From: Prochlorococcus sp. AG-409-P01
Lineage (GTDB): Bacteria > Cyanobacteriota > Cyanobacteriia > PCC-6307 > Cyanobiaceae
Length of the DNA stretch: 64,000 nucleotides
NCBI GenBank assembly: GCA_003215335.1
Contig: QCKM01000004.1
Location: 1-64,000, forward strand
Reading direction: 5' to 3'
The translations under genes were made by a program, and so were the position numbers. Under the pieces are notes generated by a model that saw only the letters and a program-made list of their open reading frames with translations, had not been told where the DNA came from and did not search any database. Of the stretch, positions 16,281-24,355 are shown in pieces (the first letter of the stretch is position 1; each line of letters begins with the position of its first letter).

Positions 16281-16289
16281 CTCTTAAAT

Positions 16290-17009
16290 ATGGCAGTAGT
16301 CACTCTCGCTGAGATGATGGAGGCTGGCGCCCATTTTGGGCACCAGACTCGTCGATGGAATCCCAAGATGTCGCGCTTTATCTATTGCGCGCGCAATGGA
16401 GTTCATATCATTGATCTCGTGCAAACAGCAGTTTGCATGAATAATGCATATAAATGGGCACGATCAGCTGCTCGCAGCGGTAAAAGATTCCTTTTTGTTG
16501 GCACTAAGAAGCAAGCCTCAGAGGTTGTGGCTTTAGAGGCGTCTAGGTGCGGAGCCTCCTATGTCAATCAACGATGGCTTGGTGGGATGCTTACAAATTG
16601 GACGACTATGAAGGCCAGGATTGATCGTCTAAAGGATCTCGAGCGAATGGAGTCCAGCGGAGCAATCGCAATGAGGCCAAAGAAAGAAGCAGCTGTTTTG
16701 CGTAGAGAATTAGAAAGATTGCAGAAATATCTTGGAGGACTAAAAGGAATGAGAAGGTTGCCTGACGTTGTTGTGCTTGTTGATCAAAGAAGAGAAACTA
16801 ATGCTGTGCTTGAAGCTAGGAAATTGGATATCCCTTTGGTGTCTATGCTCGATACCAATTGTGACCCAGATCTCTGTGAGGTTCCAATTCCTTGCAATGA
16901 CGATGCTGTGCGTTCAGTTCAGCTTGTACTTGGGAGAATTGCTGATGCCATTAATGAAGGTCGCCATGGATCAAATGATCAGAGAGGAGGCGAAGGAAAC
17001 AACAACTAA
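16290..17009 (+). CDS. rpsB: 30S ribosomal protein S2
   Basis: 239 residues from the ATG at 16290 ([20 protein letters not shown]); the in-frame extension to 16215 is leader RNA, not protein. Typical S2 motifs are [37 protein letters not shown] and the LDTNCDP stretch. The C-terminus has a short charged tail ([13 protein letters not shown]). S2 joins late in assembly of the small subunit and helps dock S1. It is followed by tsf after 44 bp, the classical rpsB-tsf pair. The leader at 16192-16280 carries strong secondary structure overlapping the region upstream of the start codon. Confidence 0.97.
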   Translation: MAVVTLAEMMEAGAHFGHQTRRWNPKMSRFIYCARNGVHIIDLVQTAVCMNNAYKWARSAARSGKRFLFVGTKKQASEVVALEASRCGASYVNQRWLGGMLTNWTTMKARIDRLKDLERMESSGAIAMRPKKEAAVLRRELERLQKYLGGLKGMRRLPDVVVLVDQRRETNAVLEARKLDIPLVSMLDTNCDPDLCEVPIPCNDDAVRSVQLVLGRIADAINEGRHGSNDQRGGEGNNN

Positions 17010-17053
17010 TTTCAGCTTCATTTCTAATCTTTATCCCTACCAATCTGTTAAAA

Positions 17054-17710
17054 ATGGCGGAAGTATCAGCCAAACTCGTTAAAAGTCTGCGTGACAAAAC
17101 TGGCGCAGGAATGATGGACTGTAAGAAAGCACTTACAGAGAATGATGGCGATATAAATAAGGCTACCGAGTGGTTGCGACAGAAAGGTATTGCTAGTGCT
17201 GAAAAGAAATCTGGACGAATTGCTGCAGAGGGGGCAATCGGGAGCTATATCCATACTGGGGCAAGAGTTGGAGTCCTATTAGAGTTGAATTGTGAAACTG
17301 ATTTTGTTTCACGTGGGGATTTATTTCAAGGACTTTTGAGGGATGTGTCTATGCAGGTGGCGGCGTGCCCAAATGTTGAATATGTCAGCATAGATGACAT
17401 CCCAAATGATGTTGTTGATAAGGAAAAATCTATTGAGATGGGAAGAGATGATTTGTCAGGTAAGCCAGAGCAAATTAAGGAAAAAATTGTTGAAGGCAGA
17501 ATTACTAAGCGTTTGAAAGAATTAGCGTTGTTGGAACAACCTTTTATTCGTGATAGTTCAATGTCCGTAGGAGAACTTGTCAAACAGGTCGCTGGACAGA
17601 TTGGAGAGAACGTACTTATTAGGCGTTTTACTCGCTATACCCTCGGTGAAGGAATAGAGGTCAAAAAAATGGACTTCGCTAGTGAAGTTGCGTCGATTTC
17701 TGGTTCTTGA
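17054..17710 (+). CDS. tsf: Translation elongation factor Ts
   Basis: 218 residues, similar to the short cyanobacterial and chloroplast form and shorter than E. coli EF-Ts. The N-terminal UBA-like domain has [20 protein letters not shown], followed by the core motif [12 protein letters not shown] that contacts EF-Tu. EF-Ts exchanges GDP for GTP on EF-Tu. It sits 44 bp after rpsB on the same strand and no terminator separates them, so they are probably one transcript. An unrecognised gene follows 9 bp after the stop, which may be on the same message. Confidence 0.97.
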   Translation: MAEVSAKLVKSLRDKTGAGMMDCKKALTENDGDINKATEWLRQKGIASAEKKSGRIAAEGAIGSYIHTGARVGVLLELNCETDFVSRGDLFQGLLRDVSMQVAACPNVEYVSIDDIPNDVVDKEKSIEMGRDDLSGKPEQIKEKIVEGRITKRLKELALLEQPFIRDSSMSVGELVKQVAGQIGENVLIRRFTRYTLGEGIEVKKMDFASEVASISGS

Positions 17711-17719
17711 TTTTGGTAT

Positions 17720-18940
17720 TTGCTACTGGAGACTTTGCGAACTTTTGACCCTGGACAACAACTTGAATTTTTGAGTAAGCAAGCTAGGAATCTTGCTCCT
17801 AACTTGTACAGGGACTATGCTTTTTATTTGCAAGAGTTGCGATCAATACTTGTTTCATCTGTTAAACAAGCTATTTTTTTATTGATAACTGATCGTGATC
17901 AGAATCTTATATATAAATTGTCGTCAGAGGAAGTTAGAGAATTCCATCTAAGAATTGATGAACTGGTTAGTGGCTGCTGCTCATTGTTGACAGTTGAGCA
18001 GCTTATGGAATTGGTTCACAAAATGGCACGAGAAAAGGATCTTCAAAGAGAAAAGGCTAGGAAGGAGCTTTTAAATGCTCTTAATAATGAGAAAGATGTT
18101 GATCAAGGATCTTTGGAGTCTATTGAGCTAAGCCTTGCCTCACCTTTAGAAAATCCTGAACAATATGAAAGCTTGATATCATCTTTAGATGATGAGTCAG
18201 GCCCTCACATGGCCAATGAGGCCCTCAATGAATCACGTGATTTAAATGATGATCTTTCTCTTGCAAATGATTCGCTTGGAGTTTCTTCTGAAAAGGATTT
18301 AATAGGGCAAAGTAATTCTTCAGATGATCGAAAAAGTGATTTAGATGTGATGCGAACTTTGTTCGTAATGGCTGGCGACTCAATGCTTTCTGATGACCTC
18401 ACTTTGGAAACTCACGAGAATTCCATGACGGAGGAACTTCCACAACCTAATAATATTTCTGAAGATCAGAGAGGTCTTTTGCCTGAGAATCCTTTGGGAC
18501 TTGCTGAATGGATGGATTCTTTGGAAAATGCATTAAAGAGGAGACTTAGGAATCTTTCTCACGCATTAAATGTAGAACTTTTGCAAGCAGGAGTGGTAAA
18601 GACTCTTTTGCCAAAGAGTCTTTTAGATGCAGCCCTTTTAGGACAGATTGATTCAAAGTTCGCGCCTTCTAATCTTCTAAGGTTAAGTATTCCTCTTCAA
18701 GATTCAATGTTCGGAGGAGGCATGGAGGCTTTATGTGTGCTCTTGCGCTTATCGGACTTGGAGTTTGAAAATCCGCGTTTGCGAAGGTGTGGTAGTGATC
18801 TTCACCACCATCGTGGAAGATTGCACAAAATGGTAATGCAACAGCGACATTGGCAGGGTCGCACTATGGTTCAGGAGGCACAAAGACAGTGGTCGCAGAA
18901 TCCTCCCGAAAGCCCACAAGAACCAACAAGCAAGAACTGA
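17720..18940 (+). CDS. Hypothetical protein of unknown function
   Basis: 406 residues, TTG start at 17720. The N-terminal part (1-135) is helical and charged. The middle (about 140-250) is acidic and Ser/Asn-rich, probably disordered. The C-terminal third (about 255-370) is conserved-looking (LAEWMDSLENALKRRLRNLS, PKSLLDAALLGQI) and ends in a basic His/Arg-rich stretch (GSDLHHHRGRLHK). I recognise no catalytic motif or membrane span. It lies between tsf and recG, and its last 91 bp overlap the open frame of recG. This position recurs in picocyanobacteria as far as I recall, but no function is known to me. Confidence 0.65.
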   Translation: MLLETLRTFDPGQQLEFLSKQARNLAPNLYRDYAFYLQELRSILVSSVKQAIFLLITDRDQNLIYKLSSEEVREFHLRIDELVSGCCSLLTVEQLMELVHKMAREKDLQREKARKELLNALNNEKDVDQGSLESIELSLASPLENPEQYESLISSLDDESGPHMANEALNESRDLNDDLSLANDSLGVSSEKDLIGQSNSSDDRKSDLDVMRTLFVMAGDSMLSDDLTLETHENSMTEELPQPNNISEDQRGLLPENPLGLAEWMDSLENALKRRLRNLSHALNVELLQAGVVKTLLPKSLLDAALLGQIDSKFAPSNLLRLSIPLQDSMFGGGMEALCVLLRLSDLEFENPRLRRCGSDLHHHRGRLHKMVMQQRHWQGRTMVQEAQRQWSQNPPESPQEPTSKN

Positions 18941-21429
18941 CTTCAGAAGAGCTCAAGTCAGTTCTTGCTTGGATACGTCTACTGCAACAGGCTCTTACAT
19001 TGGAGGCGGAAAACGACTTTAAAAATATTCAGGGCAGAAAAGACTATTTTAATTCGTTTCTAGTACAACAATTAAATAATGCACCTAAGGAGGCTCTACT
19101 TAAGGAGAGACAACAGCAACTAGACCTTCTCATAGAGGGGTTTCTTTTATACCCAAGTAGCGCCAATGCAAGACGTCGTCGCTTAGTAACTAGTGCTAGG
19201 CAATTCTTGCATGGTCTCGGTAGACATGTGGAGCCTTCAGTTCCAATGGCTCCTCCAACGCTCAATCATTTAAAGGTAGAACCAAATTTAAAGAGGACTT
19301 TTCGTCAAGATGAAAAGTCTTTGTCTCTTGATAGTGCTTTGACAAGAGTGAAGGGTATTGGACCAAAGCTTGCTGAGAGATTTGCTGGGCTTGGAATTTT
19401 TGTGATAAGAGATCTTCTGCAGTATTACCCAAGAGATTATGTTGACTATTCATCTCTTAGACGTATAGAGGCTCTTGAATTAGGTGAGACTGCCACAATT
19501 GTTGCGACAGTAAGACGTTGTAATGGATTTAGAAGCCCAAAAAATCCGAACCTATCAATTCTTGAACTGTACCTTCAGGACCCAACGGGAAAGATAAAAG
19601 TAACCAGGTTTTTTGCGGGCAGAAGATTTAGTTCGGCTGCTTTTTTAAAGAGCCAAGCCTCTCTTTATCCACCAGGTACAACTGTTGCAGTTAGCGGGCT
19701 TGTAAAACGAGGATCATTTGGCATTAGCTTCCAAGATCCTTTGATTGAGGTAATGGATAATCCTAAGTCTCCTATTCACTCAAGACGCATTGGTAGATTG
19801 CTACCTGTTTATTCTCTGACTGAGGGCTTAACAGCAGATCGGTTTAGAGATGTTGTTGAGAAAGTGCTCCCTTTGGCGGATAAATGGCCTGACCCTCTAG
19901 ATAGCTTGCGAGCAAAAGAATTGGGAATGCCTACTACTTGCGAGGCAATGGTTGCTATTCACCGTCCAGAAAGTCGAGAGTCTTTGAGACTTGCTAGGAA
20001 AAGACTAGTTTTTGATGAGTTTTATGTTTTGCAAATTGGTTTTTTACAAAGGCGAAAGCAGTTTCGGGAACGACCTGCACCGCCATTGAATACAGCAGGA
20101 ACTCGAGATGGGTTAGTCGGAAAATTCTTTGACCTTCTTCCATTCTCATTGACTGCAGCTCAGCAGCGTGTTCTCGCTGAAGTTGAGCAAGATCTTTCGT
20201 GTTCAAAGCCTATGGCTCGCCTTGTTCAAGGCGATGTAGGGAGTGGGAAAACTGTTGTCGCTGTAGCTGCCTTGCTTACGGCTGTTCAAGAAGGCTGGCA
20301 GGGTGCATTTATGGCTCCTACAGAAGTACTGGCAGGTCAGCACTTTCAGAACTTGGCTCGTTGGTTACCTGAATTACATGTGAGCACAGATTTGCTTACT
20401 GGGTCGACTACACGTGGTCGACGTAAACACATTCTGGATGACTTGGCAAATGGCACTTTGAACCTTTTGGTTGGCACTCATGCTTTGCTTGAAGATCCGG
20501 TTGTTTTTTCTCGACTTGGACTAGTTGTTGTTGATGAACAACATCGTTTTGGTGTGAGACAACGTAATCGCTTGCTTTCAAAAGGACTTCAACCTCACTT
20601 ACTCACTATGACGGCCACGCCAATACCTCGCACAATGGCACTTTCGATACATGGTGACCTAGACGTAAGCCAAATAGATGAGCTACCTCCTGGCCGCATG
20701 CCAATTCAGATGAGGCTAGTAGGAAGCTCCGGAAGAGAAGATGCTTATCAACTTATTCGAGAAGAGGCTTCTCGTGGGCAACAAGCTTATGTGATTTTAC
20801 CTTTGGTTGAAGAATCAGAAAAACTAAACCTTCGTTCCGCTGTAGATGTACATTCTCAACTTTCTGAAGAGGTCTTTCCTGATTTCAATGTCGGATTGCT
20901 TCATGGCCGACTTAATAGTGAAAAGAAGCAAAAAGTCATTAATGATTTTGCAAAAGGAGAATGTCAGATACTTGTTTCGACAACAGTTGTGGAGGTTGGA
21001 GTTGATGTGCCTCAAGCTACGGTGATACTTATTGATCATGCAGACCGGTTTGGGTTGGCACAGTTGCACCAATTAAGAGGTCGAGTTGGACGTGGAACCG
21101 TTCCTTCGCATTGTGTACTAATCAATGAAAGTTCCAACCCGCTTGCTCGTCAGCGCTTAGAAGTTCTTATGAGAAGCAACGATGGTTTTGAGATTGCTGA
21201 AATTGATTTGCGATTGCGGGGACCCGGCCAGGTCCTTGGGACAAAGCAATCAGGAATACCTGATTTAGCATTGGCGAGTCTTGCCGAGGATGGTGAAGTG
21301 CTCGAGCAGGCACGCGCTGAGGCTATTAATGTTCTTGATAGGGATCCGGAATTATTTGAGAATCAAATTCTTAAGCAATTAGTAGAAGTTCAAACGCATC
21401 TCTTGAGTGGAATTGGACAACTCAATTAA
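18850..21429 (+). CDS. recG: ATP-dependent DNA helicase RecG
   Basis: Up to 859 residues, longer than E. coli RecG (693) because of an N-terminal extension of roughly 150 residues, as in other cyanobacteria. A helix-hairpin-like VKGIGPKLAERFAGLGI precedes the OB wedge domain. The helicase motifs follow: QGDVGSGKT (Walker A), MAPTEVLAGQH, VVVDEQHRFG (DEQH box), TMTATPIPRT and TTVVEVGVDVPQAT. RecG remodels stalled forks and branched DNA. The TTG at 18850 gives a 91-bp overlap with the preceding gene; a later start is possible because the first 30 residues are low complexity. The gene ends before a 343-bp non-coding region with DnaA-box-like sites. Confidence 0.94.
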   Translation: MAGSHYGSGGTKTVVAESSRKPTRTNKQELTSEELKSVLAWIRLLQQALTLEAENDFKNIQGRKDYFNSFLVQQLNNAPKEALLKERQQQLDLLIEGFLLYPSSANARRRRLVTSARQFLHGLGRHVEPSVPMAPPTLNHLKVEPNLKRTFRQDEKSLSLDSALTRVKGIGPKLAERFAGLGIFVIRDLLQYYPRDYVDYSSLRRIEALELGETATIVATVRRCNGFRSPKNPNLSILELYLQDPTGKIKVTRFFAGRRFSSAAFLKSQASLYPPGTTVAVSGLVKRGSFGISFQDPLIEVMDNPKSPIHSRRIGRLLPVYSLTEGLTADRFRDVVEKVLPLADKWPDPLDSLRAKELGMPTTCEAMVAIHRPESRESLRLARKRLVFDEFYVLQIGFLQRRKQFRERPAPPLNTAGTRDGLVGKFFDLLPFSLTAAQQRVLAEVEQDLSCSKPMARLVQGDVGSGKTVVAVAALLTAVQEGWQGAFMAPTEVLAGQHFQNLARWLPELHVSTDLLTGSTTRGRRKHILDDLANGTLNLLVGTHALLEDPVVFSRLGLVVVDEQHRFGVRQRNRLLSKGLQPHLLTMTATPIPRTMALSIHGDLDVSQIDELPPGRMPIQMRLVGSSGREDAYQLIREEASRGQQAYVILPLVEESEKLNLRSAVDVHSQLSEEVFPDFNVGLLHGRLNSEKKQKVINDFAKGECQILVSTTVVEVGVDVPQATVILIDHADRFGLAQLHQLRGRVGRGTVPSHCVLINESSNPLARQRLEVLMRSNDGFEIAEIDLRLRGPGQVLGTKQSGIPDLALASLAEDGEVLEQARAEAINVLDRDPELFENQILKQLVEVQTHLLSGIGQLN

Positions 21430-21772
21430 GACTTCGTAACTTTTCCACACAGATGAGACTCGTTTGCGACTCAATTGCTACGAATTTTCTGTATGGTTAA
21501 TTGCAATTATTTTATAAACGACCAACTTTTCTGAAAATGAGGTTTGGTCTTGGGTGCTTAGCTCTTTTTAGTTTCTTCAAGAATCGCCTTTTTGCAAGTG
21601 TTTTCAAGGAATTGCCAAGTTAAGAAAATTGTTGCTGATTTCAATTATTTTTTATGAGCGACTGAAAAATTTCTGATTAAGTTAAGTCAGTGCATTTCTA
21701 ATGCTCTAGTTAAGCAAGACTTTTCTGTGGAAAACTTTTATAAAATTGTGGAAATGTAGAACCTGTTGCTCT
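21430..21772 (+). promoter_or_regulatory. AT-rich non-coding region with DnaA-box-like sites
   Basis: 343 bp without a convincing gene. TTTTCCACA occurs at 21441-21449 (plus strand) and again at 21726-21734 (minus strand); a one-mismatch version, ATTTCCACA, is at 21747-21755 (minus strand). TTTTCCACA is the DnaA-box form reported for cyanobacteria. The sites face inward from the two ends of the region. A palindrome, AATTGCAATT, lies at 21499-21508. It also must hold the promoter of the VanX-like gene. No dnaA or dnaN is nearby, so I do not call it an origin. Confidence 0.45.
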
Positions 21773-22510
21773 ATGCGCAAGCGTCCTTGGAGTGATATAT
21801 CCATTAGAGATTGTGGGGAGGATCTCAAGAAGATACCTGCTGCTCTTTCGTGTGTTCAGCCTCATCCTTATGTTTCTTTAGGGGCTCCTTACGTAGAGGG
21901 TGTTGATCCTTATAGCTTGAGAGAAGGGGTTATAAAACGTTTGTTAAGGGCACAAGATCAAGTCCAGATAGACCACCCAGAACTTTGTTTTTCTGTGTTT
22001 GATGCTTGGCGTCCAATAAGTGTGCAATCTTTCATGGTGGACTATTCAATTAAGCAGGCATGTGGGTTGAGAGGTCTGAATCTAGATAGTTGTAAGGGGA
22101 GTCCAATATTCCATGAAGTGGTTGAGTCAGTTGAGAAATTTTGGGCACCTCCAAGTCTTGATCCAAGTGTTCCTCCTCCTCACAGCACTGGGGCTGCGGT
22201 TGACCTGACACTCGCTGACAGTAAGGGAGCTCCTTTAGATATGGGGGGCGAGATTGATGCTATTGGAGATTTTTCAGAGCCAATGTATTACTCAAAGTCC
22301 GCCAAATTGCAGCCTGACTCTTGTTTTGATGTATGGCATTCCAGAAGATGTCTTTTGGCAAATGCAATGACAAATGCTGGATTTGCCCAGCATCCAAATG
22401 AATGGTGGCATTTTAGTTATGGTGATCAACTATGGGCTTGGAGCAGCAATTCTTCCGAAGCAATTTACGGAGCTTGGACACCTCCAGAGAGTAAATCCAA
22501 AATTTGTTGA
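21773..22510 (+). CDS. D-alanyl-D-alanine dipeptidase (VanX-like, M15D)
   Basis: 245 residues from the ATG at 21773 (nine in-frame codons upstream overlap a DnaA-like site and are unlikely to be translated). Zinc-site motifs of the M15D family are present: HSTGAAVDLTL (about residues 133-143; His and Asp ligands) and EWWHFSYGDQ (about 206-215; catalytic Glu and His ligand). It cleaves D-Ala-D-Ala, salvaging it from peptidoglycan turnover; van-type resistance is not implied, since no vanA or vanH is present. There is no clear signal peptide, so it is probably cytoplasmic. Its 3' end overlaps sir on the other strand by 46 bp. Confidence 0.9.
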   Translation: MRKRPWSDISIRDCGEDLKKIPAALSCVQPHPYVSLGAPYVEGVDPYSLREGVIKRLLRAQDQVQIDHPELCFSVFDAWRPISVQSFMVDYSIKQACGLRGLNLDSCKGSPIFHEVVESVEKFWAPPSLDPSVPPPHSTGAAVDLTLADSKGAPLDMGGEIDAIGDFSEPMYYSKSAKLQPDSCFDVWHSRRCLLANAMTNAGFAQHPNEWWHFSYGDQLWAWSSNSSEAIYGAWTPPESKSKIC

Positions 22511-24285
22511 TCTCCAAGCTTCTTTAGGTGGTCTCCAAGACTCCTTCGGCCTCCATTCTCTTTCCAGTTCAAGAGAAGGGGCTCGATTGTTTCTTCAAGT
22601 TGATCAAGTGGCATTTTATGAATATATGGCTTGGCTAATCTTTGAAGATTAGGAGTTCCTCCTAACCAAAGTTGGTATTGATTTGGCCCACTCCCTACAA
22701 GTGCTAATTCAGCCATGTATGGCCGCGCACATCCATTGGGACAACCTGTCATCCTTATTAGAATTGACTTTTTGATATTTAGTCGTTGCAGTTGAACATC
22801 GATTCTCTTGATTATCTCTGGAAGTTTACGTTCTGCCTCAGTTATTGCTAGTCCACATAAAGGCATGGCTGGGCAGGCAATTGCATGCTTGCCGATTAGT
22901 GAAGGTGCTTCTGATTTATGCAACTCAATTGAAGCTAATGCACTGCGAATACTTGATCTGTCCTTGGTCTTGATATTGCATAGAAGAATATCTTGATTGG
23001 GAGTTAGACGTATTTCTAGTTGATGTTTATCTACCAGTTGGCGTATGCATGTCTTAACGTCACCTTTTAAACGACCAGATACAAGAGGTATTCCTACAAA
23101 CCATTCCCCCACTCCTTGGCGATGCCATCCAAGGTAGTCTTCAAGTTTGCTCCTAGGCTCATCATGTAATGGTTTGATTTTATAAGGAAAATACTTGTTT
23201 TTTAATTCATTTTTAAACCATTTGATTCCATGGTCATGAAGCAAATATTTCATCCGGGAATGACGTCTAGTTTTTCTATCTCCATAATCTCTTTGAAGAG
23301 CCAAGATCGACTGAACTAAATCTAAAATGTGCTCTGCATCAATATAACCAAGAGGGTCGGCGATTCTTGCAAAAGTTTCTTCATTATTGTGAGTCCTTCC
23401 CATACCTCCTCCGACATAGACATTGCACCCCTCTAGTACTCCGTTTGTATCAGTAAATGTCACAAGACCAATATCATTGGTAAGTAGGTCCACTGAATTG
23501 TCCCCTGGAACAGTTACAGCGCATTTAAATTTGCGAGGCAGATATGTCGATCCATAAAGAGGCTCTTTCGAGTCACCGCTGAAAACATTTCCTTTTAACT
23601 GTTTCTCTCTAGTTTTTTTTACGTTGCTTGTTGGTTGGATTCGATAGCTCAGATCTCCATCTGTCCATAAATCAAGGTAAGAACCTTCTGCGGCGGTGGG
23701 TACAAGCAAATCTGCAACCTCGTTAGCAAGTTTCCTCGCAGCTGGATAAGAACCTTTCTGATAAGGCGCGGCTGGAGCCATTACGTTGCGATTAATGTCA
23801 CCACATGCAGCCAGGGTTGATCCAAGGGAACGGACAATAATTCCAATTACTTCTTTGAGATTTTCTTTACGGACACCGTGCATTTGAAATGCTTGTCTGG
23901 TAGTGGCTCTAAGGGTCCCATTCCCAAATTTTTCGGAGAGATTATCTAGGGCAATAAAAAGAGAGGCTGGTATTTGTCCTCCGGGGCTCCTTAGGCGGAG
24001 CATCATCTGCCAGTCTTTGCCAAGGCCTTTTTTGCGATTTTCACGATTATCTTGTTGATAACTTCCATGAAATTTCAGCAGTTGGAGAGCATCGTTTGTG
24101 AAGTGGTCACTCTCGTTTATTAGTTCACTAGCCAGTGGCTCACGCAAGTATTGACTGTCTGCTTTGAATTGCTCGAATTTTGTTTTTTCGGTCTCATTGG
24201 CGAGACAAGGGGCGAAGCTTTTCTCTGCCGGCTTTTTGGATGTTTTCTCCCCTTGGTTCACGTCATCATGTTTCTCCTCCACCAC
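22465..24285 (-). CDS. sir: Ferredoxin-sulfite reductase
   Basis: 606 residues. It reduces sulfite to sulfide with six electrons from ferredoxin. Two duplicated sulfite/nitrite-reductase half-domains are seen; the RATTRQAFQMHGV segment binds siroheme. The 4Fe-4S-siroheme cysteines are in CPAMPLCG (C-x5-C) and TGCPNGC (C-x3-C). The sulfite-type assignment over ferredoxin-nitrite reductase rests on length and on the RSPGGQIPASLF and NRNVMAPAAP motifs. The N-terminal 40 residues are polar and low in conservation. It is divergent from glyS with a 70-bp gap and overlaps the VanX-like gene at the 3' end. Confidence 0.94.
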   Translation of the reverse strand: MVEEKHDDVNQGEKTSKKPAEKSFAPCLANETEKTKFEQFKADSQYLREPLASELINESDHFTNDALQLLKFHGSYQQDNRENRKKGLGKDWQMMLRLRSPGGQIPASLFIALDNLSEKFGNGTLRATTRQAFQMHGVRKENLKEVIGIIVRSLGSTLAACGDINRNVMAPAAPYQKGSYPAARKLANEVADLLVPTAAEGSYLDLWTDGDLSYRIQPTSNVKKTREKQLKGNVFSGDSKEPLYGSTYLPRKFKCAVTVPGDNSVDLLTNDIGLVTFTDTNGVLEGCNVYVGGGMGRTHNNEETFARIADPLGYIDAEHILDLVQSILALQRDYGDRKTRRHSRMKYLLHDHGIKWFKNELKNKYFPYKIKPLHDEPRSKLEDYLGWHRQGVGEWFVGIPLVSGRLKGDVKTCIRQLVDKHQLEIRLTPNQDILLCNIKTKDRSSIRSALASIELHKSEAPSLIGKHAIACPAMPLCGLAITEAERKLPEIIKRIDVQLQRLNIKKSILIRMTGCPNGCARPYMAELALVGSGPNQYQLWLGGTPNLQRLAKPYIHKMPLDQLEETIEPLLLNWKENGGRRSLGDHLKKLGDQQILDLLSGGVQAP

Positions 24286-24355
24286 CGTAGCGAAATGTTC
24301 ATGACTTTTTTGGGAGCTATATCAATAAAGTAGTTATTAAAACGAGCCCAGTTCT

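Noticed and set aside
21430-21772. Replication origin
   Set aside because: DnaA-like sites and AT-richness are present, but neither dnaA nor dnaN is adjacent and no array of more than three sites is seen; reported as a site cluster only.
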